From the NCBI GenBank assembly GCA_905194675.1, contig CAJJTG010000002.1:47868-111867 (forward strand): a stretch of DNA of 64,000 bases, written 5' to 3'. Shown piece after piece: positions 24,854 through 33,115 of this stretch. A program made the position numbers and the translations under genes. Each line of letters begins with the position of its first letter. Positions within the stretch are counted from its first letter, which is position 1. The notes beneath the pieces are model-generated. The model saw nothing but the letters and a program-made list of their open reading frames with translations, ran no database searches and had not been told where the DNA came from. The DNA comes from an uncultured Collinsella sp. (GTDB lineage Bacteria; Actinomycetota; Coriobacteriia; Coriobacteriales; Coriobacteriaceae).

Positions 24854-27502
24854 CTAGCAGACGGCGTAGTCCTGAGGCTCGCGGCCGTAGTAGGCGTCCA
24901 GGTAGAGCTCCTTGATCTCGCTCATGAGCGGGTAGCGCGGGTTTGCGCCGGTGCACTGGTCGTTGAATGCCTGCTCGGTCATCTCGTCGAGGGTGTCGAG
25001 GAAGTACTGCTCGTCAACACCGTAGTCGGCGATGGTCTTCTTGACGCCGATGAAGTCCTTGAGTTCCTCGAGCTTCGTGATGAAGTTCTCGAAGACCTCC
25101 TTGTCGTCCTTGCCCTCGATGCCGCAGTACTTGGCCATCTCGGCGTAGTTGTGCAGCGCGTTGGGGTAAGGATACTGGGAGAAGGTACCCATCTTGACGG
25201 GAGCCTCGGCGGCGTTGTAGCGCATAACGCGGGTCAGGATGACGGCGTTGGCGATGCCGTGGGGCAGGTGATGGAAAGCGCCGAGCTTGTGAGCCATGGA
25301 GTGGTTGAGGCCCAGGAAGGCGTTGGCGAAGGCCATACCGGCCATGCAAGAGGCGTTGTGCATCTCCTCGCGGGCATGCGGGTCCTTGGCGCCGTTCGTG
25401 AAGCTGGAGGGCAGGTTCTCGAAGACGAGCTTAGCAGCGCGCTCGGAGAGGCCCTTGGTGTAGTCGGAAGCCATGATGGAGACGTAGGACTCGATGGCGT
25501 GGGTCATGACGTCGATGCCGGAGGCAGCGGTCAGGCCGCGCGGGGCGGTCATGCAGTTGTCGGCGTCGACGATAGCCATGTTGGGGAGCAGCGCGTAGTC
25601 GGCGAGCGGCCACTTGATGCCGGTCTCCTTGTCGGTGATGATGGCGAACGGCGTGCACTCGGAGCCGGTACCCGAAGAGGTCGGGACGGCGACGAAGTAG
25701 GCCTTCTTGCCCATCTCGGGGAAAGTGAAGATACGCTTGCGGATGTCCATGAAGTCCATGGCCATGTCCTCAAACTTGCACTCGGGGTGCTCGTACATCA
25801 TCCACATGATCTTGCCGGCGTCCATAGCGGAGCCACCGCCGACGGCGATGATGACGTCCGGCTCAAAGAGAGCCATCTGCTTGGCGCCGCGACGTGCGCA
25901 CTGCAGCGACGGATCGGGCTCGACGTCGTAGAAGCAGTCGTGGGCGATGCCCATCTCGTCGAGCTTGGCCTCGATGGCGCGGGTGTTGCCATTCTTGAAG
26001 AGGAACTGGTCGGTGACGATGAAGGCGCGCTTCTTGCCCATGACGGTACCGAGCTCGTCGAGAGCGACGGGCGTGGAACCCTTCTTGAAGTAGACCTTCT
26101 CAGGAGCGCGGAACCACAGCATGTTCTCACGGCGCTCGGCCACAGTCTTAACGTTGATCAAGTGCTTCACCCCAACGTTCTCGGAGACGGAGTTGCCGCC
26201 CCAGGAGCCGCAGCCCAGGGTCAGAGACGGCTTCATGCCAAAGTTGTACAGATCACCGATGCCGCCGTGCGAGGACGGGGTGTTGATGACGATACGGCAG
26301 GCCTTCATGACGTGCTCGAACAGGCTGATCTTCTCGGCCTGGGCGGGGTGCACGTACAGAGAGGCGGTGTGGCCCGGGCCACCGGCGAGCACCAGGTGCT
26401 CGGCCTTGTCGACGGCCTCCTGGAAGTCCTTGGCGTGATACATGGCCAGGACCGGGGAGAGCTTCTCGTGGGAGAACTCCTCCTTGGCGGGGTCGGTGGA
26501 GGTGACCTCGGCGATCAGGATCTTGGTCTTGGCAGGAACCTCGATGCCGGCGAGCTCGGCGATCTTGGCGGCAGCCATGCCGGGAATGCGGTGATCGAGA
26601 GCGCCGTTCTTGAACATGGCGGCACGCAGGGCCTCCATCTCGGCACCCTGCTTGACGAAGTAGCAGCCGCGCTTCTGGAACTCGGCTTTGACCTGGTCAT
26701 AGATGGTGTCGATGACGGTCACGGACTGCTCGGAAGCGCAGATCATGCCGTTGTCGAAGGTCTTGGAGTGGATGATGGAGTTGACGGCGAGCAGCACGTC
26801 GGCGGTGTCGTCGATGATGACCGGGGTGTTACCGGCGCCAACGCCCAGGGCGGGCTTGCCCGAGGAGTAGGCGGCCTTGACCATGCCCGGGCCACCGGTG
26901 GCGAGGATGATGTCGACGTCGCGCATGACCATGTTGGTCAGCTCGATGGAGGGGACATCGACCCAGCCGATGATGCCCTCGGGGGCGCCGGCCTTGACGG
27001 CGGCGTCAAGCACGAGCTTGGCGGCGGCGATGGTGCACTTGGCGGCTGCCGGGTGCGGGGAGATGATGATGCCGTTGCGGGTCTTCAGGCTGATCAGCGT
27101 CTTGAAGATCGCGGTGGAGGTGGGGTTGGTCGTCGGGATGACGGCGCCCACGATGCCGATGGGCTCGGCGATCTTGGTGATGCCGTAAGCCTCGTCGCGC
27201 TCCAGAACGCCACAGGTCTTGGTGTTCTTGTAAGCGTTGTAGATGTACTCTGCGGCGTAGTGGTTCTTGATGACCTTGTCCTCAAGAACGCCGCGGCCGG
27301 TCTCCTCGATGGCCATCTTCGCCAACGGGATACGAGCCTTGTTGGCGGCCATGGCGGCCTCATAGAAGATCTTGTCGACCTGCTCCTGCGTGTACGTAGC
27401 AAAAAGCGCCTGGGCCTCTCGCATCTGAGCGAGCTTAGCCTCAAGCGCCTCTACGTTGTCCACAATTGCGGGAGTAGTGTTTTCCGGTGACTTTTTCACC
27501 AT
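24854..27502 (-). CDS. adhE: Bifunctional acetaldehyde-CoA/alcohol dehydrogenase
   Basis: Fermentative enzyme reducing acetyl-CoA to acetaldehyde and then ethanol, reoxidising two NADH; it assembles into spirosomes. At 882 aa it has the full two-domain length. The N-terminal aldehyde dehydrogenase half shows GVGAGNTPVIIDDTADV and the active Cys in NGMICASEQSVTVIDT; the C-terminal Fe-dependent alcohol dehydrogenase half shows VGGGSAMDAGKIMW, FVAVPTSSGTGSECTPFAIITD, DVMTHAIESYVS, and GLNHSMAHKLGAFHHLPHGIAN with metal-binding His residues. The start ATG is preceded by AAGGAG. An upstream palindrome and extended -10 suggest regulated transcription. Confidence 0.98.
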   Translation of the reverse strand: MVKKSPENTTPAIVDNVEALEAKLAQMREAQALFATYTQEQVDKIFYEAAMAANKARIPLAKMAIEETGRGVLEDKVIKNHYAAEYIYNAYKNTKTCGVLERDEAYGITKIAEPIGIVGAVIPTTNPTSTAIFKTLISLKTRNGIIISPHPAAAKCTIAAAKLVLDAAVKAGAPEGIIGWVDVPSIELTNMVMRDVDIILATGGPGMVKAAYSSGKPALGVGAGNTPVIIDDTADVLLAVNSIIHSKTFDNGMICASEQSVTVIDTIYDQVKAEFQKRGCYFVKQGAEMEALRAAMFKNGALDHRIPGMAAAKIAELAGIEVPAKTKILIAEVTSTDPAKEEFSHEKLSPVLAMYHAKDFQEAVDKAEHLVLAGGPGHTASLYVHPAQAEKISLFEHVMKACRIVINTPSSHGGIGDLYNFGMKPSLTLGCGSWGGNSVSENVGVKHLINVKTVAERRENMLWFRAPEKVYFKKGSTPVALDELGTVMGKKRAFIVTDQFLFKNGNTRAIEAKLDEMGIAHDCFYDVEPDPSLQCARRGAKQMALFEPDVIIAVGGGSAMDAGKIMWMMYEHPECKFEDMAMDFMDIRKRIFTFPEMGKKAYFVAVPTSSGTGSECTPFAIITDKETGIKWPLADYALLPNMAIVDADNCMTAPRGLTAASGIDVMTHAIESYVSIMASDYTKGLSERAAKLVFENLPSSFTNGAKDPHAREEMHNASCMAGMAFANAFLGLNHSMAHKLGAFHHLPHGIANAVILTRVMRYNAAEAPVKMGTFSQYPYPNALHNYAEMAKYCGIEGKDDKEVFENFITKLEELKDFIGVKKTIADYGVDEQYFLDTLDEMTEQAFNDQCTGANPRYPLMSEIKELYLDAYYGREPQDYAVC

Positions 27503-27542
27503 TTGTGTCTCCTTGCGATCGGAGATTTACCCTACGCCTTGC

Positions 27543-27551
27543 ATGATAGCA
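27543..27551 (-). promoter_or_regulatory. adhE extended -10
   Basis: On the minus strand TGC-TATCAT (hexamer 27543-27548), about 40 bp before the adhE ATG. No clear -35 at 17 bp; TTTACA (27581-27586) is too far for this hexamer. Promoter assignment rests on the extended -10. Confidence 0.5.
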
Positions 27552-27596
27552 ATAAATAATTCGGTGAGCGGTAAGATTCCTGTAAAAGGCACACTA

Positions 27597-27626
27597 AAAC
27601 GCTTCAACAAACTGAAACGTTTCAAC
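27597..27626. promoter_or_regulatory. Palindromic operator upstream of adhE
   Basis: TGAAACGTTTCA (27613-27624) is a perfect 12-bp palindrome with a central CG, the style of LacI/CcpA-family operators. Its arm belongs to a direct repeat: AAACGCTTCAAC (27597-27608) and AAACGTTTCAAC (27615-27626), 18 bp apart. It lies about 65 bp upstream of the proposed adhE -10. It does not fit the Rex consensus. Confidence 0.5.
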
Positions 27627-27714
27627 TAATTATCTGCCTGCTGCATCGCCCCGCTCATTGGGGACAGGCTTACATGGGTGCTTTCACTCATTTGGGACAG
27701 ACATCGATTTGTCA

Positions 27715-27744
27715 TTTTGTCGTTTTGGGCATGTTTTTGTCGTT
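27715..27744 (+). repeat. Direct repeats before the transposase gene
   Basis: TTTTGTCGTT at 27715-27724 and again at 27735-27744, exactly 20 bp apart, followed by an A/T-rich GTATATAAATAG. This could be a regulator site or part of the transposase promoter. Confidence 0.4.
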
Positions 27745-27832
27745 CATTGTATATAAATAGGTCACAGGCTCAGCATTTCGCGTTGCTTCTCTCCTTTTAG
27801 GTGTTGCCTGTACAGTTTTGAAAGGAGAGATT

Positions 27833-28609
27833 ATGCCCCGATGCGCCCGCGCCGTTTCGCTCACCGGCTATTACCACGTCTATGACCGCGGCAATTCCAA
27901 ACAGATTATTTTTGAAGATGACTCCGACCGCTATCGTTTCTTATCGGACATCTCGGACAGGTTTGCTTGCCATGACGTGGCGGTGTTGGCCTGGTGCCTT
28001 ATGGACAACCACTTCCATTTGATGGTTGATGACCCATTTGACAACCTTTCAAAGGCAATGCAGTGCGCGCTGACGGCCTATGCCAAGTATTTCAATGGGA
28101 AAACCGGAAGAACGGGCCACCTGTTTGATAATCGCTATTCGCGGGTCGCGGTCGAGTCGGACACGCAGGCGGTGCAGTTGCTCGATTATATCCATCTCAA
28201 TCCCGTGAAAGGTGCGCTCGACTCGCTTGATGCCTACCGCTGGTCAAGCTACAAGGCATACCAGCTGGGATACGATCCCTTTGATATCTGCGATGCGGCC
28301 CCCATGCTCGATATTGTCGGGGGTTCCCGTCGCTATTGCGAGCATCTTAAGGAAGTTGCCGAGCGGATCTGGTCAGTTGAGATTCTTCCGCGTCGACGGA
28401 TTCCCGACGAGGATGCCCTTACCGTCGCACACGAGGCCCTGCCGAGCATTGATCCTGCGCTGCTCAAGGCCCTGCCACGCCCCGAACGCGATGCCTGTCT
28501 GCTAAGGCTCAGGCGGGCCCATCTTACGGTCAAGCAAATTGCCCGTATCACCGGTATCGGCGCTACAAGCGTAACCAAGGCCACCACAGGCTGGAACGAG
28601 GCGGCCTGA
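27833..28609 (+). CDS. REP-associated tyrosine transposase (Y1_Tnp family)
   Basis: Single-strand-specific HUH nuclease relative of IS200/IS605 TnpA (258 aa). The HUH pair is His60 and His62 in MDNHFHLMV, preceded by ARAVSLTGYYHVYDRGNSKQIIFEDDSDRYRFL; the region with LLDYIHLNPVKGALDSLDAYRWSSY includes the probable catalytic Tyr and the RAYT-typical IHLNPV. The C-terminal LTVKQIARITGIGATSVTKAT resembles a helix-turn-helix. ATG 27833 follows AAAGGAGAG. The repeats on both sides are its likely REP substrates. Domesticated RAYTs spread REPs without moving themselves; whether this one still acts is not known. Confidence 0.88.
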   Translation: MPRCARAVSLTGYYHVYDRGNSKQIIFEDDSDRYRFLSDISDRFACHDVAVLAWCLMDNHFHLMVDDPFDNLSKAMQCALTAYAKYFNGKTGRTGHLFDNRYSRVAVESDTQAVQLLDYIHLNPVKGALDSLDAYRWSSYKAYQLGYDPFDICDAAPMLDIVGGSRRYCEHLKEVAERIWSVEILPRRRIPDEDALTVAHEALPSIDPALLKALPRPERDACLLRLRRAHLTVKQIARITGIGATSVTKATTGWNEAA

Positions 28610-28682
28610 GGTATGGATTGGGGCCGATCGATGCACTGTGAGCTTAGGAAAGCATTCATCTAAGTCTGTCCCCAATGAGTGC

Positions 28683-28716
28683 AAAAAAGGCGCCCTCCGT
28701 AGGGGAGGACGCCTTT
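28683..28716 (-). terminator. rpmB terminator
   Basis: On the minus strand AAAGGCGTCCTCC pairs with GGAGGGCGCCTTT (one bulged base), followed by TTTTTT (28683-28688). It abuts the right RAYT repeat. Confidence 0.9.
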
Positions 28717-28784
28717 GGTAAGTTCTATGTGAACGCGAGGTCTTTGACCCGGAGAGTCCGAGGTACTTGTTGGTAAGACCTTAT

Positions 28785-28973
28785 TTAGGAGCGCGCAACC
28801 TTGCCGGACTTGAGGCAGGTGGAGCAAACGTTCATCTTGCGACGGTGACCATCGACGACGACGTAAACGCGCTGGATGTTGGGGCGGAACTTACGGTTGG
28901 TGACGCGGTGAGAGTGGCTGATGGAGCGACCGGCAACGGGGTGCTTACCGCAAACTTCGCAAACTTTGGACAT
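28785..28973 (-). CDS. rpmB: 50S ribosomal protein L28, zinc-binding form
   Basis: Large-subunit protein bL28 (62 aa). The sequence begins MSKVCEVCGKHPVAGRSISHSHRVTNRKFRPNIQRV, typical L28, and holds two Cys pairs (CEVC and CSTC), so this is the zinc-ribbon C+ form. The start ATG at 28973 is preceded on the minus strand by AAGGAGGGTCAGTT; an upstream in-frame start at 29021 would bury that site. It is monocistronic, with its own promoter and terminator. Confidence 0.96.
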   Translation of the reverse strand: MSKVCEVCGKHPVAGRSISHSHRVTNRKFRPNIQRVYVVVDGHRRKMNVCSTCLKSGKVARS

Positions 28974-29240
28974 AACTGACCCTCCTTGGGCGACAAACGA
29001 ACATGTCGCGTTAACAAACAAGCCTGAACTATAGCACAGAAGCAGCTCCCTGTGCGTAATCTACACAGAGATATTCCTCTTTTGGCGATAGTGCTCACGC
29101 CACGGCCCTGGACGTAGATCCGATTTGCGTGCAGCAGAGGGAATTATGCCAGCTCGTGCGTGCGTTTTCAAGCTCGTCCCACAAATATATATAGGTTTAT
29201 GGAGCGCCTGCGCCCGTTTACGGATTGTTCTGTATTTATG
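28974..29240. other. Divergent non-coding region between rpmB and the pyr leader
   Basis: The left part holds the rpmB leader and promoter (29028-29055, minus strand). Between about 29060 and 29240 no gene, RNA or convincing repeat was seen, apart from a short A/T-rich run near 29188. Confidence 0.5.
29028..29055 (-). promoter_or_regulatory. rpmB promoter with inverted repeat
   Basis: Minus-strand extended -10 TGC-TATAGT (hexamer 29028-29033). Directly upstream, GCACAG (29034-29039) and CTGTGC (29050-29055) form an inverted repeat filling the -10/-35 spacer, where an operator would block RNA polymerase. Confidence 0.55.
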
Positions 29241-29261
29241 CTCGCAATTAAGCTCGAGGTT

Positions 29262-29403
29262 GGCTACACTATCCCTTGACCATTAAAGGGGTACGAGATA
29301 CCCACATGGAATTACATAGCTGCCAAAGAGCAGCCCTTCCTGTGGGTGTCTGGTCCGCTTTAAGCGGTCGGGCATCTATTTTTTTGACTGTGTCAGCAGT
29401 CAA
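29262..29403 (+). promoter_or_regulatory. pyr operon promoter and attenuator-like leader
   Basis: GGC-TACACT (hexamer 29265-29270) is a plausible extended -10. The leader can form GGGTA/TACCC (29289-29293/29299-29303, loop CGAGA) or, exclusively, a 9-bp stem ATACCCACA (29298-29306)/TGTGGGTGT (29341-29349) carrying a side hairpin GCTGC-CAAAGA-GCAGC (29319-29334). Downstream an imperfect hairpin around CCGC-TTTAA-GCGG (29355-29367) precedes T7 (29379-29385). A final hairpin TTGACTG/CAGTCAA (29384-29403) sits before the ribosome-binding site. This fits PyrR-controlled attenuation, where UMP-bound PyrR stabilises an anti-antiterminator. Confidence 0.6.
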
Positions 29404-29412
29404 GACATGTGA

Positions 29413-30009
<597 letters not shown>

Positions 30010-30013
30010 TACC

Positions 30014-30958
30014 GTGGCGTTCAACCATAAGCACCTGATCGACATTACCGAGTACTCCGAAGAGGACATCAAGCTCATCCTCGAGACCGCCAAGGCGTTC
30101 TCTGAGGTCAACGAGCGTGCGATCAAGAAGGTCCCCACGCTCAAGGGCAAGACCATCGTCAACATGTTCAACGAGCCCTCGACGCGCACCCGCAGCTCCT
30201 TCGAGCTCGCCGAGAAGCGCCTTTCGGCCGACAGCCTCAACTTTGGCGGCTCCTCGACCTCCACGGTCAAGGGCGAGAGCCTCGTCGACACCGTCGAGAC
30301 CCTCAACGCCTACAAGATTGATTGCATCGTCGTTCGCGATAAGCACGCCGGTGCTCCCTACATCGTCACGCAGAACTCGCCCGCGAGCGTCATCTGCGCC
30401 GGCGACGGCAAGCACAACCACCCCACGCAGGCCCTGCTCGACCTGTACACCATCTGGGAGCACAAGGGTGACTTCCACGGTCTGAAGGTCGCCGTCGTCG
30501 GCGATATCGCGCACTCCCGCGTGTGCGGCTCGCTGATCCCCGCACTTAAGATCATGGGCTGCGAGACCTACGCCGTCGCCCCCGGCACGCTGCTGCCGCC
30601 GGCGCCCGAGGTCCTGGGCTGCGACCACGTGACGAGCGACCTCGATTCGGTACTCCCCGAGCTGGACGTCGTCTACATGCTGCGCGTGCAGCAGGAGCGC
30701 CTCGAGGGCGCTCCGTTCCCGACCATTCGTGAGTACCACAAGCTCTTCGGCCTGACCAAGGACCGCGAGAAGCTCATGAAGCCCGACGCGATCATCTGTC
30801 ACCCGGGCCCCATCAACCGCGGCGTCGAGTTCGACTCCTATATGGCCGACCACCCGCAACGCTCCGTCATCCTGGAGCAGGTCTACGCCGGTATCTGCGT
30901 GCGTATGGCTATCCTGTATCTGCTGCTTGGAGGTGCCGATAATGGCCTTGCTTCTTAA
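30014..30958 (+). CDS. pyrB: Aspartate carbamoyltransferase catalytic subunit
   Basis: Condenses carbamoyl phosphate with aspartate (314 aa). Carbamoyl-phosphate motif MFNEPSTRTRSSFELAEKRL, then NHPTQALLDLYTI and the aspartate-binding MLRVQQER and CHPGPINRGVEF are present. GTG 30014 is preferred, because GGAGGTGA (29998-30005) is eight bases upstream; GTG 30002 in the same frame would overlap the ribosome-binding site and pyrR. No regulatory pyrI follows; class-B-type trimers or a complex with dihydroorotase are possible. Its end overlaps pyrC by 17 nt. Confidence 0.97.
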   Translation: MAFNHKHLIDITEYSEEDIKLILETAKAFSEVNERAIKKVPTLKGKTIVNMFNEPSTRTRSSFELAEKRLSADSLNFGGSSTSTVKGESLVDTVETLNAYKIDCIVVRDKHAGAPYIVTQNSPASVICAGDGKHNHPTQALLDLYTIWEHKGDFHGLKVAVVGDIAHSRVCGSLIPALKIMGCETYAVAPGTLLPPAPEVLGCDHVTSDLDSVLPELDVVYMLRVQQERLEGAPFPTIREYHKLFGLTKDREKLMKPDAIICHPGPINRGVEFDSYMADHPQRSVILEQVYAGICVRMAILYLLLGGADNGLAS

Positions 30959-32231
30959 GAATGCCCACGTCGTCGACCCGTCCGTCGAGCTTGACGGTGT
31001 CGTTGACGTCCTGATTGACGGCGATAAGATCGCCGAGGTCGGCGAGAATCTCGCCGTCGAGGGAGCCGAGGTCCGCGACCTTTCCGGCAAATATCTCGTC
31101 CCCGGCCTGGTGGATATGCACGTTCACCTTCGCGAGCCCGGCTACGAGGTCAAAGAGGACATCGAGAGCGGCACCCGTGCAGCTGCCAAGGGCGGCTTTA
31201 CCGGCGTGTGCGCCATGCCCAACACCGATCCCGTCACCGATAACGGCACCGTCGTGGAGTTCGTCAAGTCCCGCGCTGCCGAGGTCGGCCACTGCCGCGT
31301 CTATCCGTCGGGAGCCATGACCCGCGGTCTTAAGGGCGAGGCCATGTCCGAGATGGGCGATATGGTCGCCCACGGCGCCGTCGCCTTCACTGACGACGGT
31401 CGTGGCGTGCAGGGCGCCGGCATGCTCCGTCGCTGCATGGACTACGGCAAGATGTTCGGCAAGGTCTTTATGAGCCACTGCCAGGACGAGGACCTGGTCG
31501 GCCACGGCCAGATCAACGAGGGCAAGGTCTCGACCCGTCTGGCTCTCGAGGGCTGGCCGGCTGCCGGCGAGGAGCTCCAGATCGCCCGCGACATCGAGAT
31601 CGCCAAGCTGACCGGTGCCAAGCTGCACATCCAGCACATCTCCACCGCCCATGGCCTGGAGCTCGTGCGTGCCGGTAAGGCAGCTGGCGTGCAGGTCACC
31701 TGCGAGGCCACGCCGCACCACATGTTCCTGACCGAGAACGACCTGGACGAGACCTACAACACCTCGCTCAAGGTCAACCCGCCGCTGCGTACCGACGAGG
31801 ACGCCGAGGCTATCCGTCAGGGCGTCATCGACGGTACCGTCGACGCTATCGTCACCGATCACGCTCCCCATACTCCGTGGGAGAAGGCCCGCGAATTCGA
31901 GCTGGCGCCCTTCGGCATGATCGGCCTCGAGACCTCGCTGTCGCTCGTGCTCACCGAGCTGGTCAACACGGGCAAGATGAGCATGGGTCGCATGGTCGAG
32001 CTCATGGCCATCAAGCCTCGTGAGATCCTGGGCCTCGACCAGGTTCAGGTCAAGGCGGGCTCCGTTGCCGACCTGACTGTCTTCGACGCGTCTGCCACCT
32101 GGACGGTCGGCGAGGACGGCTACGAGTCGCGTGCCGAGAATTCCGGTTTTGCCGGCCGCACGCTCACCGGTCGTGCCACCGATGTGTTTGTCGGCGGCAA
32201 GCAGACGCTCGCCGACGGCTGCATCTGCTAG
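30942..32231 (+). CDS. pyrC: Dihydroorotase
   Basis: Zinc amidohydrolase closing carbamoyl aspartate to dihydroorotate (429 aa). Metal site LVDMHVHLREPGYEVKEDIESGTRAAAKGGFTGVCAMPNTDPVTD, further His residues in HIQHISTAHG and the catalytic Asp in VTDHAPHTPWEKAREF. This is the long (class I, PyrC of Gram-positive type) form. ATG 30942 follows GGAGGTG; the start lies inside the end of pyrB, indicating coupled translation. Confidence 0.97.
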   Translation: MALLLKNAHVVDPSVELDGVVDVLIDGDKIAEVGENLAVEGAEVRDLSGKYLVPGLVDMHVHLREPGYEVKEDIESGTRAAAKGGFTGVCAMPNTDPVTDNGTVVEFVKSRAAEVGHCRVYPSGAMTRGLKGEAMSEMGDMVAHGAVAFTDDGRGVQGAGMLRRCMDYGKMFGKVFMSHCQDEDLVGHGQINEGKVSTRLALEGWPAAGEELQIARDIEIAKLTGAKLHIQHISTAHGLELVRAGKAAGVQVTCEATPHHMFLTENDLDETYNTSLKVNPPLRTDEDAEAIRQGVIDGTVDAIVTDHAPHTPWEKAREFELAPFGMIGLETSLSLVLTELVNTGKMSMGRMVELMAIKPREILGLDQVQVKAGSVADLTVFDASATWTVGEDGYESRAENSGFAGRTLTGRATDVFVGGKQTLADGCIC

Positions 32232-32251
32232 CATAGCCTTATCGCTTTTGT

Positions 32252-32276
32252 GCGCGGCGCCCTTGCGGTGCCGCGC
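32252..32276 (+). terminator. Intercistronic hairpin pyrC-pyrK
   Basis: Ten-bp stem GCGCGGCGCC (32252-32261)/GGTGCCGCGC (32267-32276), one wobble pair, then TTTCTGTT. A weak terminator or an RNA processing/stability element, since the following genes belong to the same pathway. Confidence 0.4.
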
Positions 32277-32323
32277 TTTCTGTTCGCCTGAACCATGCAA
32301 CCGCATGGGGGATTGGAGCGTCT

Positions 32324-33115
32324 ATGCCCACACCTTCCACTGCACGCATGCACGACTTCGAGGTCGTCTCGAACAAGGAGATCGCCGAGGGCATCTTCTC
32401 GCTCGTAATCTCGGCCCCCAAGCTTGCAAGTGCGCTCAAGCCCGGTCAGTTTTTGAACATCGCCGTGCCCGGCGATGCCTCTTCGCTGCTTCGCGTGCCC
32501 CTGAGCTTCTATCGCGCCGACGCCCAGGCCGGCACCGTCGAGCTGTGGTACGCCGTCGTGGGCGACGACACCCGCCGTCTGTCGCAGATGGCCCCCGGTT
32601 CCACTTCTAACCTGCTGGGCCCTGGCGGCCGCGGCTGGCTTGTTCCCGAGGGCACCAGGAAGGCGCTGCTCGTTGCGGGCGGCATCGGTGTTCCGCCCGT
32701 GCTGTGCCTTGCCGGCATGCTCGTCGAGCAGGGTGTGGCCGTCGACGTGTGCCTGGGCTTTGGCACCGCGTCCAAGGCCGTGGGCGTCGATGAGTTCCGC
32801 GCGCTGGGAGCCACGGTCAACGTGTGCACCGACGACGGCTCGCTCGGCACGCACGGTTTTTGCACCGATCCTGCCGCTGAGCTGCTTGGCGAGGGCGGCT
32901 ACGACTACGTCGCCAGCTGCGGCCCCGCTGTCATGATGAAGAAAGTCGCCGCCGCTGCCGCCGAGGCCGGTGCGTACTGCGAGGTGTCCCTCGAGCGCAT
33001 GATGAGCTGTGGCTTTGGCGCCTGCAACACCTGCAATGTCGAGACGGTCGACGGTATGAAGGGTGCTTGCATGTGCGGCCCCGTGTTCGATGCTTCCAAG
33101 GTGGTGGTCTTCTAG
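32324..33115 (+). CDS. pyrK: Dihydroorotate dehydrogenase electron-transfer subunit
   Basis: FAD and 2Fe-2S subunit that passes electrons from the PyrD flavin to NAD+ (263 aa). The ferredoxin-reductase-like FAD domain (KPGQFLNIAVPGDASSLLRVPLSFYRAD) is followed by an NAD domain (LLVAGGIGVPPVLCLAGML) and the C-terminal cluster ligands in SCGFGACNTCNVETVDGMKGACMCGPVF. Its presence means type 1B, NAD-dependent dihydroorotate dehydrogenase. ATG 32324 follows TTGGAG. The TAG overlaps the next gene's GTG by one base. Confidence 0.95.
   Translation: MPTPSTARMHDFEVVSNKEIAEGIFSLVISAPKLASALKPGQFLNIAVPGDASSLLRVPLSFYRADAQAGTVELWYAVVGDDTRRLSQMAPGSTSNLLGPGGRGWLVPEGTRKALLVAGGIGVPPVLCLAGMLVEQGVAVDVCLGFGTASKAVGVDEFRALGATVNVCTDDGSLGTHGFCTDPAAELLGEGGYDYVASCGPAVMMKKVAAAAAEAGAYCEVSLERMMSCGFGACNTCNVETVDGMKGACMCGPVFDASKVVVF

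Larger units (their letters stand above)
27652..28681 (+). mobile_element. RAYT locus bounded by inverted repeats
   Basis: A single-gene unit: transposase at 27833-28609 flanked by inverted copies of a 25-bp sequence, 27652-27676 and the complement of 28657-28681, matching at 22 of 25 positions around the core CTCATTGGGGACAG. A second, direct copy (CACTCATTTGGGACAGACAT, 27685-27704) lies inside the left end. This is the organisation expected of a REP-associated tyrosine transposase and its cognate REP sequences, rather than a classical insertion sequence. Confidence 0.7.

Noticed and set aside
24845..27490. An 881-codon open frame on the plus strand opposite adhE
   Set aside because: It mirrors the adhE codon structure (G+C-rich third positions suppress stops on the opposite strand), reads as Val/Gly/Leu-rich low-complexity, and has no recognisable domain; AdhE is unambiguous.
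27597..27626. Rex redox-regulator site upstream of adhE
   Set aside because: The palindrome TGAAACGTTTCA lacks the TTGTGA/TCACAA ends of the Rex consensus; left as a LacI/CcpA-like candidate.
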